Shown here in pieces: positions 1 to 7,571 of a stretch of DNA of 64,000 nucleotides. This DNA is from Streptomyces sp. NBC_00490 (GTDB lineage Bacteria > Actinomycetota > Actinomycetes > Streptomycetales > Streptomycetaceae), in the NCBI RefSeq assembly GCF_036013645.1, contig NZ_CP107869.1, forward strand, positions 9,734,001 through 9,798,000, written 5' to 3'. The position numbers and the translations under genes are program-made. Below the pieces are notes generated by a model. The model was not told where the DNA came from, did no database searches, and saw only the letters and a program-made list of their open reading frames with translations. The number at the start of each line of letters is the position of its first letter. Within the stretch, counting starts at the first letter, position 1.

Positions 1-302
1 GCGATCCTGCGCACCGCGTTCACGGTGGCGCCGATCCTGTTCGGGCTGGACAAGTTCGCACCCTGGATCAACGACCTCGTTCCCGGCAGCGCCCAGGCGG
101 CCTGTAGGCCGTGGGCGCGATCGAGATCGTGGCGGGCGTCATCGTCAACCTCCTGACCATCCCCGACTACTACGACATCGCACTACGCGACTTCGGCCTC
201 CTCGTCGCCGCCGTCGCACCGCGCAGCCCGAGCCGCCCACGCATCGGCCGTATTGCCGGTTCCCGCGCGGGTTTCACGCCGACGGCTCGGTCGAACGGCT
301 GA
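1..302 (+). pseudogene. Frameshifted and internally deleted DoxX-family membrane protein remnant (5' truncated by window)
   Basis: The first frame from base 1 reads RTAFTVAPILFGLDKFAPW and PGSAQAA, typical of actinobacterial DoxX-like membrane proteins, but runs out of the family pattern near base 105. The continuation appears in a second frame from about base 111 (GAIEIVAG directly joined to VIVNLLTIPDYYDIALRDFG). In intact relatives a membrane segment normally separates these two blocks, so the gene seems to have lost roughly 20 codons and shifted frame. The C-terminal tail after VAAVAP does not look like the family either. I infer a dead gene; a sequencing error could explain the frameshift but not the missing block. 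Confidence 0.6.
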
Positions 303-466
303 TGTCCGCGACAGGAGCTCCAGCGAAGAATGCGGATGACGGCCGGTGACATCCCGCACGGCACTCGCGGTGCCGATCCCGCCGAGACCACGCCTCCACC
401 CCTTCCCTCACCCCGCCCGCCCGCGTGTCGCCGTCGAGTTGCCCATCGCCGAACGGAGACGCCCCC

Positions 467-2128
467 ATGACAGTCGCTGTCGACACGCCCACCGACGCCC
501 GCAGTGGCGCAAGTGTGCGGCGACCGAGAGACCACCGGGGGCCGGCCGCCTGGCTGCACCGTCATCGCGTGCCGCTGCTCGCCACGGCGACCATGCTCCC
601 GCTGTATGTCGTGTGGGCGTTCTTCCGCGCCAACGGCGGCGGAGACCTCGCGGCCCAGGACACCTGGGCGCGCTTCGCCGCCGAGCACGGCGACTCGGCG
701 TACGGACTGTTCTGGTTCGGCGGGTTGCACACCGCGAACTACAGTCTGCTCTCGCCGTATCTGATGGGCTTCTTCGGCGTGCGGACGATCGCCGTGGCCT
801 CCGGGCTGGCCGCCGGATGGCTGGCCGCGGTGCTGTTCGTGCGCTCCGGGATACGACGTCCGCTGGCACCGGCGCTGCTGGCCGCGTTCGGGCTGTGGGT
901 GGACATCGCGGCGGGCCGGGTGACGTTCGCCCTGGGGGTCGCCTTCGCGGTCGCCGCGTGTGTGCTGCTGGTCGGCGAACGGCGTCTGGCGCTGGCCGCC
1001 GGGTACGCCATGCTGGCGACCATGGCCAGCCCGGTGGCAGGGCTGTTCCTGGTCGTGGCCGGTGCGGCCTACGGCCTTGTCCGCGACTGGGGGCGGGCCG
1101 CCGTGCTCACGATCCCGCCGTTCGTGGTCGTCGGGGCGACCACCTTGCTGTTTCCGTTCGACGGCGAGCAGCCGATGGCCTCGGGACGGATCTGGTGGCC
1201 CGCGCTGCTGGGGCTCGCTGTGGCGATATGCGCACCGCGTGGCTGGCGGGTCGTCCGCTGCGGCGGAGCCGTGTACGCGGCGGGCGTCGGCCTCACCTAT
1301 GTCACCCCTTCCCCCATCGGCTCGAACGTCGAGCGTCTGGCGCTGCTGTTCGCTCCCGCCGTACTGCTGGCCGGCCTGCTCGGCGTGGAGCGGCCTGCCC
1401 GCTATCGACGGGGGGCTCTCGCCCTGGCGTTGGTCGGTTCCTTGTTCTGGCTGGGATCGGGCACGCCGGTCTCCTTCCTGCAGGGCCCAGGCGCGGTCCC
1501 CGCGTGGGCCGCCGACACCCACGGGCTCGTCCGCACGCTCGACCGGCTGGACGCGAACCGCTCACGGGTCGAGGTCGTCCCGGCCGAGGACCACCGCGAG
1601 GCGGCCGTGCTCTCCTCGCACGTCAACATGGCCCGCGGCTGGAACACGCAGCTGGACATGGAACGCGGTCGCCTCTTCTACGACGGCACCCTCACCGCCA
1701 CGACCTACCGCGCCTGGCTGAACCGGTGGGCCGTCGGCTACGTGGCCGTCTCCGACGCCGAGCCCGACCGCTACGGGGCGGCGGAGGCTCGCCTGGTGCG
1801 CGCGGGACCGGCCTGGCTGGAGCCGGTGTGGAGCGACGAGCACTGGCGTTTGTACCGGGTACGGGACGCGGTCCCGCTCGTGACCGGGCCCGCGGAGGTT
1901 GTCAGCGCGTCGGAGGCGTACACCGTCGTCCACCTGCCGACGCCGGGTTCGGTGACCGTACGGATCGCCTACTCGCCATGGCTCCACGCCGACAACGGCG
2001 GATGCCTGCGGCAACAGGGCGAGTTCACTCGCCTCACCGTCCACGAACCCGGCTTCTACCAGATCTCCTCCGAATACGCGGCCGCGTCCGACATCGCGAC
2101 GCCGTCCTCACAGAGGCCACGATGCTGA
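467..2128 (+). CDS. Polytopic integral membrane protein with soluble C-terminal region, function unknown
   Basis: A 553-residue protein. The ATG at 467 is chosen over an upstream GTG at 425 because an ACGGAGAC ribosome site sits just before it. After about 30 basic N-terminal residues come roughly ten hydrophobic segments spread over residues 35-340 (for example LLATATMLPLYVVWAFF and ALGVAFAVAACVLLV), then about 200 mostly hydrophilic residues with WNTQLDMERGR and YRAWLNRW, probably extracytoplasmic. The arrangement (many membrane spans followed by a soluble domain) resembles GT-C-like glycosyltransferases and the 6-pyruvoyl-tetrahydropterin-synthase-related membrane family, but I see no diagnostic catalytic motif, so no function is assigned. 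It stands alone; a remnant precedes it and the cold-shock leader follows. Confidence 0.75.
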   Translation: MTVAVDTPTDARSGASVRRPRDHRGPAAWLHRHRVPLLATATMLPLYVVWAFFRANGGGDLAAQDTWARFAAEHGDSAYGLFWFGGLHTANYSLLSPYLMGFFGVRTIAVASGLAAGWLAAVLFVRSGIRRPLAPALLAAFGLWVDIAAGRVTFALGVAFAVAACVLLVGERRLALAAGYAMLATMASPVAGLFLVVAGAAYGLVRDWGRAAVLTIPPFVVVGATTLLFPFDGEQPMASGRIWWPALLGLAVAICAPRGWRVVRCGGAVYAAGVGLTYVTPSPIGSNVERLALLFAPAVLLAGLLGVERPARYRRGALALALVGSLFWLGSGTPVSFLQGPGAVPAWAADTHGLVRTLDRLDANRSRVEVVPAEDHREAAVLSSHVNMARGWNTQLDMERGRLFYDGTLTATTYRAWLNRWAVGYVAVSDAEPDRYGAAEARLVRAGPAWLEPVWSDEHWRLYRVRDAVPLVTGPAEVVSASEAYTVVHLPTPGSVTVRIAYSPWLHADNGGCLRQQGEFTRLTVHEPGFYQISSEYAAASDIATPSSQRPRC

Positions 2129-2358
2129 GGGCGGCGCTGCGGGAAGACCAGTCGTCCTGAGCGTCGGGCCGGGCCGAGACCGAGGCTTCCTTCGTCGCGC
2201 TGTGCACCAATATCTGTGCCGGTGAGGGCAGAGTTCTTACGGGCCGTGCAGTGAGAGTTATTGCAGCTGCGGCCGGAGCGGAATTGCTGGACGTACGCAG
2301 GCCGTTGCGGCGTGCTATTGTCGATCTCAGTTGTTGCAGTTGTGGTTCCCAGAACTCC

Positions 2359-2395
2359 AAGTGCGCCCCTCGGTTCGTACCGAGCGGGAGCACTT
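2359..2395 (+). promoter_or_regulatory. Hairpin in the cold-shock gene leader
   Basis: AAGTGC (2359-2364) pairs with GCACTT (2390-2395), with an inner CTCGG/CCGAG stem around a TTCGTA loop, and is followed by a T-rich run (TTTTGTATTT). It lies about 100 nt upstream of the cold-shock start codon in a gene-free 360-base stretch (2129-2492). Long structured 5' leaders that change fold with temperature are established for enterobacterial cspA; a thermo-responsive or attenuation role here is inference. Confidence 0.5.
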
Positions 2396-2492
2396 TTGTA
2401 TTTCCGGTCATTCACCGGACGGGGTAATCATCGCGGCGACACGGTGTCCGCGCAGTGCGGATTCCGATGTACTGCCCCAAAGGAGATATGAC

Positions 2493-2696
2493 ATGGCTAC
2501 TGGTACCGTGAAGTGGTTCAACGCGGAAAAGGGTTTCGGCTTCATCGAGCAGGACGGTGGCGGCGCTGACGTGTTCGCCCACTACTCGAACATCGCCGCC
2601 CAGGGCTTCCGCGAGCTTCAGGAAGGCCAGAAGGTCAGCTTCGACGTCACGCAGGGCCAGAAGGGCCCGCAGGCCGAGAACATCGTTCCCGCCTGA
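2493..2696 (+). CDS. Cold-shock domain protein (CspA family)
   Basis: A 67-residue single cold-shock domain, the usual family length. It carries both nucleic-acid-binding motifs: KGFGFI (RNP1, residues about 14-19) and DVFAHY (RNP2, about 27-32), plus the opening TGTVKWFN. The product should bind single-stranded RNA/DNA in the cytoplasm and act as an RNA chaperone. The ATG at 2493 follows an AAAGGAG ribosome site. A long leader precedes it and a strong hairpin terminator follows directly. What looks like the first codons of a DEAD-box helicase lies 200 bases downstream, which fits the frequent pairing of cold-shock proteins with RNA helicases in Streptomyces. Confidence 0.95.
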   Translation: MATGTVKWFNAEKGFGFIEQDGGGADVFAHYSNIAAQGFRELQEGQKVSFDVTQGQKGPQAENIVPA

Positions 2697-2714
2697 CGCT
2701 GACGCGCACTTCGT

Positions 2715-2752
2715 AGCTGGGGCCCGCATCCTTCGGGGTGCGGGCCCCAGCT
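2715..2752 (+). terminator. Terminator after the cold-shock gene
   Basis: A perfect 14-bp stem (2715-2728 with 2739-2752, AGCTGGGGCCCGCA) and a 10-nt loop, starting 18 bases after the stop codon. No long T tract follows, as is usual in Streptomyces. Confidence 0.85.
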
Positions 2753-2903
2753 GCACGTATTTCCGCAGCGGTTCACCTGCCGGACAACGCGGGGGAATAC
2801 CGGAGCTGCCTTCTTCTACTGTCGGCCGTACCACTAATTCTCCGCGGTGCCCATTGCTGCGGGGGTTTCTCTGGATATGTGCCGTATTGGTTGAAGGTTC
2901 CGC

Positions 2904-2957
2904 ATGAACCGCACCTGCGCGAACGATCGTTTTGCCCGTCCCCGGACAGCGCGCTGA
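2904..2957 (+). pseudogene. Probable 5' stub of a DEAD-box RNA helicase gene
   Basis: A 17-codon frame reading MNRTCANDRFARPRTAR followed by a stop. Streptomyces DEAD-box helicases encoded next to cold-shock genes commonly begin MNRT/A-R-T-NDR with a basic Arg/Thr-rich tail (recalled from family knowledge, not searched). Here the frame ends in TGA and about 55 bases later the CBS gene's ribosome site begins, so the helicase body is missing. The alternative is a genuine short leader peptide for the downstream CBS gene. Confidence 0.4.
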
Positions 2958-3013
2958 GCCTTGTCGGCCGTTGGGACCGATCGAAACTGACGCATCTTTG
3001 CAGGAGGCACCTT

Positions 3014-3418
3014 GTGACGCTGATCCAGATGCAGCCCCTCCCGGCGAACGCTGAGCCCACGCGCGCGACGGTGATCGAGGTCATGGAGACGGGCGGACCG
3101 CAGGTCTGTGACGACATGAGCGTCGAGGTGGCGCTGTCCGTCATGACCGCCGCCCGCACGGGTCGGCTGCTCGTCTGCGACCAGGACGGTCAGTGCACCG
3201 GCCTGGTCACCCAGACCGAGCTCACCGCCGTCCGCGACAGCGCCGACTCCACGGACCGCGTCCGCCTGCGCGACATCCTCGGTGACCCCGGGTCCTCCGT
3301 GTCGCCCGTGACCGCTGCGGCCGAAGCCGAGCACACCATGCGCTCCCTCCGGCTCGGTGCCGTGCCGGTGGTCGACGAGCAAGGCCGCGCTTTGGGCGTC
3401 CTCGCCCTCTCCCGCTGA
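3014..3418 (+). CDS. CBS-domain protein
   Basis: A 134-residue protein whose GTG start at 3014 follows an excellent AGGAGG site (3002-3007). It consists almost wholly of a pair of CBS motifs: VIEVMETGGPQVCDDMSVEVAL then LLVCDQDGQCTGLVTQTEL, and LRDILGDPGSSVSP then GAVPVVDEQGRALGVLALS. CBS pairs bind adenosine nucleotides and usually regulate a partner; there is no fused catalytic domain here, so it probably acts as a small ligand-sensing protein. The next gene follows by 52 bases in the same direction and is likely co-expressed. Confidence 0.85.
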   Translation: MTLIQMQPLPANAEPTRATVIEVMETGGPQVCDDMSVEVALSVMTAARTGRLLVCDQDGQCTGLVTQTELTAVRDSADSTDRVRLRDILGDPGSSVSPVTAAAEAEHTMRSLRLGAVPVVDEQGRALGVLALSR

Positions 3419-3470
3419 ACCGTCTCACCCTGGTCGTACCCGTCCCCCTTTCTTCTCCCTGTGAGGCCAC

Positions 3471-3779
3471 ATGCGCTGCGTCATCGCCCGCTTCCCCTTC
3501 GAGCTCACCAAGAGCGGCGTGCTGGAATCGATGAAGGGCATCAAGCCCGAGCCGGGCACCGGCGAATCGGTGATCGTCGGCCGCCGCCACTACCCCGTCA
3601 AGCAGGTCGGCCAGGTCATCACCCGTCAGGACCGCCGTGACTTCACCGCCGGCGAAGTCCTCCGCGCCATGGCCCAGCTCGGCTTCACGTGCCGCACCCT
3701 CCCCAAGGCCGCACCCGTCCGCGCCCTGGATGCCGTTCAGGAAGCTTCCGCGATGCTCGGTACCCCCGTATCCGTCTGA
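3471..3779 (+). CDS. Small conserved hypothetical protein
   Basis: A 102-residue protein beginning MRCVIARFPFELTK. It is mixed and soluble-looking, with YPVKQVGQVITRQDRRDFTAGEV followed by a helical region and a C-terminal LDAVQEASAMLGTP. No membrane segment, no cysteine pair beyond two isolated residues, no enzyme motif seen. It follows the CBS gene and ends at a very strong bidirectional terminator, so the two probably form one transcript. It looks like the small Streptomyces protein commonly found near cold-shock loci; role unknown. Confidence 0.7.
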   Translation: MRCVIARFPFELTKSGVLESMKGIKPEPGTGESVIVGRRHYPVKQVGQVITRQDRRDFTAGEVLRAMAQLGFTCRTLPKAAPVRALDAVQEASAMLGTPVSV

Positions 3780-3803
3780 CCGGGGGAGACAAGCGCACGC
3801 AGG

Positions 3804-3865
3804 GATTGAACAGCAGTGTGGGGCCGACCGGCGCATGCCGGTCGGCCCCACACTGCTGTTCAATC
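3804..3865. terminator. 62-nt near-perfect palindrome, bidirectional terminator
   Basis: Arms 3804-3832 and 3837-3865 are exact reverse complements over 29 bp with a GCAT loop. It lies between two convergent genes (stop codons at 3779 and 3882) and serves both strands. Confidence 0.9.
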
Positions 3866-3881
3866 GCTGCGTTCTGGTTGC

Positions 3882-4241
3882 TCAGTGATCGGAATAGCTG
3901 AAGTCGCCCACGGTCCAGGCGTTGATGTCCTCGATCGCGACGCGGTACATCCCACCGGTTTCCGGGATCCCCACCGTGCCCTGCAGGATGCGGGCGACGT
4001 GGAAGTGCAGATGCGTGGGCGGCCCGTTCTTCTCCGCGGCGGTATCGAAGATGACGGAGAACTCCCCGAGATGGGTGGAGTCCGTCAGGACCTCCGAGAC
4101 ACGCTGGCGCCATGCTGTTTCGGGAGCCAGCCGACCGGTGATGACGGCGCCACCGGTGACGACGGTCAGGGACATCTGATTGCTCTGCCCGGACTCCACC
4201 AGGGCGGCGATGGAGACGAGCAACTCATCATGCTTCGACAT
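3882..4241 (-). CDS. Conserved hypothetical protein
   Basis: A 119-residue soluble protein starting MSKHDELLVSIAALVESG. The middle (MSLTVVTGGAVITGRL) reads as two beta strands in an Sm-like or beta-sandwich pattern, followed by PPTHLHFHVARILQG and a hydrophilic end NAWTVGDFSYSDH. No catalytic motif or membrane segment. It stands alone, convergent with the upstream operon and sharing its terminator. No function assigned. Confidence 0.65.
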   Translation of the reverse strand: MSKHDELLVSIAALVESGQSNQMSLTVVTGGAVITGRLAPETAWRQRVSEVLTDSTHLGEFSVIFDTAAEKNGPPTHLHFHVARILQGTVGIPETGGMYRVAIEDINAWTVGDFSYSDH

Positions 4242-4509
4242 GGGCGAAGTGTATTCGCCGATGCTCCAGTTGCTTCAGCGGTGGGTGCTACCGGACGAGA
4301 CGCGCGCTCACGGTTCTGCCGCCGGAGGCCCTGCGGGTGACCGTGGTGAGGCGGGCGAGGCGGTGGCCATGGGTCGGCCCTGTCTGCCCTGGCCCTGTGT
4401 CCCGGCAGACAGCCCGAGGGCCAGGCACGGATGCCTTGCCGCCACCTCCGTCACTGTTCGAGGCCGATTGTCTCGCTACCGAACATGCAGAAATCTACAT
4501 TGGCAAGAG

Positions 4510-4538
4510 TAGACATTGGGCGGTGCTGTGGTTATGGT
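4510..4538 (+). promoter_or_regulatory. Predicted housekeeping promoter of leader copy A
   Basis: TAGACA (4510-4515), a 17-bp spacer and TATGGT (4533-4538) resemble a principal-sigma promoter. The same two boxes occur in copy B with an 18-bp spacer. Confidence 0.5.
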
Positions 4539-5199
4539 TTCTCTCGTAGCCGAGATCAAGCAGGGCCCGGCAGAGATGAACTGCCGGGCAGCAGTACCCG
4601 CAAGTGCAGTAGCAGTACGCAGGACGGTGCGGTGGTGGAGTTCCGAAGCCAGGGTTGTTGCAGGACGGCGACGGGGCTGACGACCGGACCGGGTGGCCCG
4701 CAGTGATCAGGGGCCGCCGCGAGCAGAACCGCAGTTCACGCAAGTGCAGTACCTGATAGTGCAGTTCGCAGTACCCAGCAGCGAAGGCAAGTGAGCAGCA
4801 CCTCGGTGAAGGCGTCGGCTGCGGGCGCGCGCACCGGGAGGTTCGGCAGTGGGGTTCTAAGCCAGAGCAGATGCAGTACGGGCGACGGGGCTGGCTGCCG
4901 GAGAGTGGCGCTTACTCAGGCCACCAGTAGTTCGCATCACCAGCAGGACAGAGCACCATGCAGTACCAGCACAACGCTGTCCCCCTTCGGTAAGTAGTTG
5001 ATCAAGAGGGAAGAACGGAGCCTCGCGCCATCAGGATCGCCCGGGCGGAATGCAGAGCCCGGGTACCGCAGGACATCGATAGTGAGGTGGTCTCCGGTCA
5101 CGCAACCGCGATCCCCGCATCACCCCCCTTCCAGGTGGATGTGCGGAAACAGAAGGCCGGCGCAGTAACAGGGCCGGCAGATGGTGTAGCAGTTCCTCC

Positions 5200-5233
5200 G
5201 GGGCCCGGGTGCCAGTTACAGCACCCGGGCCCC
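5200..5233 (+). terminator. Hairpin closing leader copy A
   Basis: A perfect 13-bp stem (5200-5212 with 5221-5233, GGGGCCCGGGTGC) and 8-nt loop at the same place as the hairpin that ends copy B. It also lies just past the 3' end of the convergent decarboxylase gene (stop at 5307). Confidence 0.75.
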
Positions 5234-5306
5234 TCCGTGCGTTCCACAGAGAGGCGCAAGCGAAAGGCCGGCCATCGCGTCGGGTGGGCGTCGAGCCGGA
5301 AGTGCG

Positions 5307-6671
5307 TCAGTAGCCGGTGCCGCGCTTGACCTGCTCTCGCTCGATCCCGTGCGCCGCGCCCTTGTTGTCCAGCGTGCGGCAGGCGTCCTCGATGTCCTGG
5401 CTCAGGCGGTCGACCTGCTCGCGGCTCAGGGTCTCCTTGACCAGGGCGCGCAGGATCTTCACCTTCTCGGCGTTGGGCGGGAGCGTGTATGCCGGAACCA
5501 TCCAGCCACGCTCGGCCGAGAGCTGCCAGGCGATGTCGGACTCGTCGTAGGCGTGCTGGCCGGCGAGACGGAAGGCGACCAGTGGCAGCTGTTCGAGATC
5601 GCTGCCGATCACTTCGAAGCGGCCGCTGCTGCGCAGGTTCTCCGTCAGGGCGCGGGCGTTGTCCTGCATGATCTTCATGACGTAGGTGTAGCCCTGACGG
5701 CCGAGCCGCACGAAGTTGTAGTACTGCGCGAGCACCATCGACGCACCGGTGGAGAAGTTCAGCGTGAACGTCGCGTCGGTCTTGCCCAGGTAGTTCTCGT
5801 AGAACACGAGATCCTGGGCCAGGTCGGCCTCCTCGCGGAAGATCAGCCATCCGATGCCGGGGTAGACCAGGCCGTACTTGTGCCCGGAGACGTTGATCGA
5901 ACGGACCTGCTCGAGCCGGAAGTCCCATTTCGAGTCGGGGTAGAGGAAGGGCCATACGAATGCGCCGCTGGCGCCGTCGACGTGGATCGGGATGTCGAGG
6001 TCCCGCTTCTTGCGGACGTCCCGGAGAAGCTTGTCGATCCCGACGACATCGTCCTTGTGACCGGTGAACGTGGTGCCCAGGACAGCGACGACGCCGATCG
6101 TGTTCTCGTCGAGGTGGGGCTCCACGTCCTCCGGGCCGATCGTGTATTTGCCCTCCGCGAGCGGCACGATCCGCGGCTCGACGTCGAAATAGCGGCAGAA
6201 CTTCTCCCACACGACGTGGACGTCCCCGCCGAAAACCAGGTTGGGCCGGTCGGCCGGCAGGCCGGCCGCCTGGCGGCGCTGGCGCCACTTCCACTTCAGC
6301 GACAGCGCCCCGAGCATGATCGCCTCGGAGGAGCCCTGGGTGCGGCACCCGGTCGTCCGGCCCGGTGCGTGGAAGAGGTCGGCGAGCATGCGGACGCACC
6401 GCTGCTCGATCTCGGCGGAAATCGGGTACTCCGCGTGGTCGATGAAATTGCGGTGGAGGTTCTCGGCGATCAGCCGTTGCGCCTCCGGCTCCATCCACGT
6501 GGTGACGAACGTGGCGAGGTTGCGCTGTGGGTCGCCTTCCATGGCGAGATCCACATCCACGAGCCTCATCGCGTCCGTCGCGGCCATGCCTTCCTCGGGG
6601 AAGGTCTCCGAGGGGGCGGGCACGGTCAAGAAGCGGTTCCCGAAAAGAGCTGCATCATCGCGCTTCGTCAT
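5307..6671 (-). CDS. gad: Glutamate decarboxylase (PLP-dependent, GadA/B type)
   Basis: A 454-residue protein, close to the usual 460-470 for bacterial GAD. It should convert glutamate to GABA with consumption of a proton in the cytoplasm. The family pattern is clear: TTWMEPEAQRLIAENLHRNFIDHAEYP at the front, TQGSSEAIMLGAL, IHVDGASG with the pyridine-binding Asp near 232, and SINVSGHKYGLVYPG with the Schiff-base Lys near 265. The ATG at 6671 opens MTKRDDAALFG. No glutamate/GABA antiporter is adjacent, so a complete acid-resistance system is not visible here; GABA metabolism is equally plausible. It is monocistronic, convergent with leader copy A. Confidence 0.93.
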   Translation of the reverse strand: MTKRDDAALFGNRFLTVPAPSETFPEEGMAATDAMRLVDVDLAMEGDPQRNLATFVTTWMEPEAQRLIAENLHRNFIDHAEYPISAEIEQRCVRMLADLFHAPGRTTGCRTQGSSEAIMLGALSLKWKWRQRRQAAGLPADRPNLVFGGDVHVVWEKFCRYFDVEPRIVPLAEGKYTIGPEDVEPHLDENTIGVVAVLGTTFTGHKDDVVGIDKLLRDVRKKRDLDIPIHVDGASGAFVWPFLYPDSKWDFRLEQVRSINVSGHKYGLVYPGIGWLIFREEADLAQDLVFYENYLGKTDATFTLNFSTGASMVLAQYYNFVRLGRQGYTYVMKIMQDNARALTENLRSSGRFEVIGSDLEQLPLVAFRLAGQHAYDESDIAWQLSAERGWMVPAYTLPPNAEKVKILRALVKETLSREQVDRLSQDIEDACRTLDNKGAAHGIEREQVKRGTGY

Positions 6672-6880
6672 GGTTCCATCAAACAGCGCCGCCGCTTGCC
6701 TTGACGAGAGATGCCCCGGGCGGGACGACGGGGCCCCACCCCTCGAACAGGGCTCGCGGAGCGGCGACCTGCATCTTCAGAGGTGTTGAGGTGCGTCGCG
6801 AACTACCCTGCCGCCGGTACTGCAATCGGATGGTTTCGTTCGGAGCTCGGCAGCGTTTCGGCTCCGGAGCGAGGCGGGTC

Positions 6881-7249
6881 TCACGGCTTGAGCACTGCCA
6901 AGACGTCGTCGAGCGAAACGTCGGCGGGGTCACTCATGTCGAGACCATCGAACGTCTGCCAGACATAGGACGCCGCGCCGCTCTCCCGCAGGGGATGCAA
7001 GTCGGCCAGGTCCGGATCGTCCCGGAAGCTGTTGAAAGCCTCTTCGGACTCCCATTCAACGACAAACAGAACCTGCCGCGGCGCGAGTTCACCGGCAACG
7101 CTGTCCCGGAACCGGCCGAACGCCACCATGCGGCCACCGTATTTCGGAGCAGCCTCCGGCAGGCGGCTGAAATACGCAAGGTACTTCTCCACGTTGACCA
7201 CGTCGAACATATTCAGGGCGTAAAACTTCTTCTGCGAATTCGCAGTCAT
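6881..7249 (-). CDS. DUF1330-like alpha/beta-barrel-fold protein
   Basis: A 122-residue protein starting MTANSQKKFYALNMFDV. It reads as a dimeric ferredoxin-like barrel: FYALNMFDVVNVEKYLAYFSRLPE, MVAFGRF, VLFVVEWESEEAFNSFRDDPDLADLHPLR. These features match the DUF1330 and related families (small, often stress- or pollutant-associated; biochemical role mostly unknown). I use the ATG at 7249, preceded by AGAGGA; a TTG two codons upstream (7255) is possible. Two palindromic operators lie about 130 bases upstream, so a TetR-type repressor probably controls it, though none is encoded next to it. Confidence 0.75.
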   Translation of the reverse strand: MTANSQKKFYALNMFDVVNVEKYLAYFSRLPEAAPKYGGRMVAFGRFRDSVAGELAPRQVLFVVEWESEEAFNSFRDDPDLADLHPLRESGAASYVWQTFDGLDMSDPADVSLDDVLAVLKP

Positions 7250-7377
7250 GGTCAATATCCTCTTGGGTCTCAGGGAACCGGTGTTGCTGCTCTGCGCGGG
7301 CGCGGGGTGCGGGGCGTGCTCGGGTGAAGACTGAGTACTCCTGCTGATCGGTCGGCACTTGCCCGCCTCCGCGACAA

Positions 7378-7415
7378 AAACCGATCGGTTTCCATCATCG
7401 TAAACCGATCGGTTT
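7378..7415. promoter_or_regulatory. Two tandem TetR-type operators
   Basis: The perfect 14-bp palindrome AAACCGATCGGTTT occurs at 7378-7391 and again at 7402-7415 (24 bp centre to centre, about two helical turns). It lies upstream of the DUF1330 gene. The pattern is typical of TetR-family operators; the regulator is not in the immediate vicinity. Confidence 0.7.
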
Positions 7416-7511
7416 TTGCCCGCAAGCTCCGCCCTGACGGACGGGCTTCGCGGCCGGCTGCCTGAGCGGCGTCATCGGCGCCCCCTACGACGACTACCAC
7501 CGGGTGAGGCT

Positions 7512-7553
7512 CCACCACCTCGGCGTGGGCCCTGACCCACGCCGAGGTGGTGG
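7512..7553 (-). terminator. Terminator of the esterase-xylanase operon
   Basis: An 18-bp perfect stem (7512-7529 with 7536-7553) and 6-nt loop, 19 bases beyond the esterase stop codon. Confidence 0.88.
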
Positions 7554-7571
7554 AACGCGGGCGCGGGTGTG

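Larger units (their letters stand above)
4507..5245 (+). other. Orphan copy (A) of a long structured non-coding leader element
   Basis: This roughly 740-base stretch aligns along its length with 36304-37003. Shared blocks include TTATGGTTTCTCTCGTAG after a matching -35 box, CGCAGGACGGTGCGGTGG, ACGACCGGACCGGGTGGCCC, CCTCGGTGAAGGCGTCGG, GGACATCGATAGTGAGGTGG and GGCAGATGGTGTAGCAGTTCC, ending in a GC-rich hairpin. It is dense in GCAGTA/GCAGTAC motifs (about seven). Copy B leads into a MerR-like gene; copy A leads to nothing on its strand, because a convergent decarboxylase begins about 60 bases past its hairpin. No credible reading frame crosses it. I infer a structured RNA or transcriptional leader; bases 4242-4506 before it hold nothing recognisable. 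Confidence 0.7.

Noticed and set aside
170..1522. 450-codon open frame on the minus strand
   Set aside because: It is antisense to the membrane-protein gene, has low-complexity Arg/Gly/His composition and no family pattern; an artefact of high GC content.
4495..4743. Minus-strand frame similar to one at 36265-36780 (both contain RRPLITAGHPVRSS)
   Set aside because: The similarity follows from the duplicated non-coding leader; the frames differ in length and continue unrelated outside the shared DNA, so I do not treat them as proteins.
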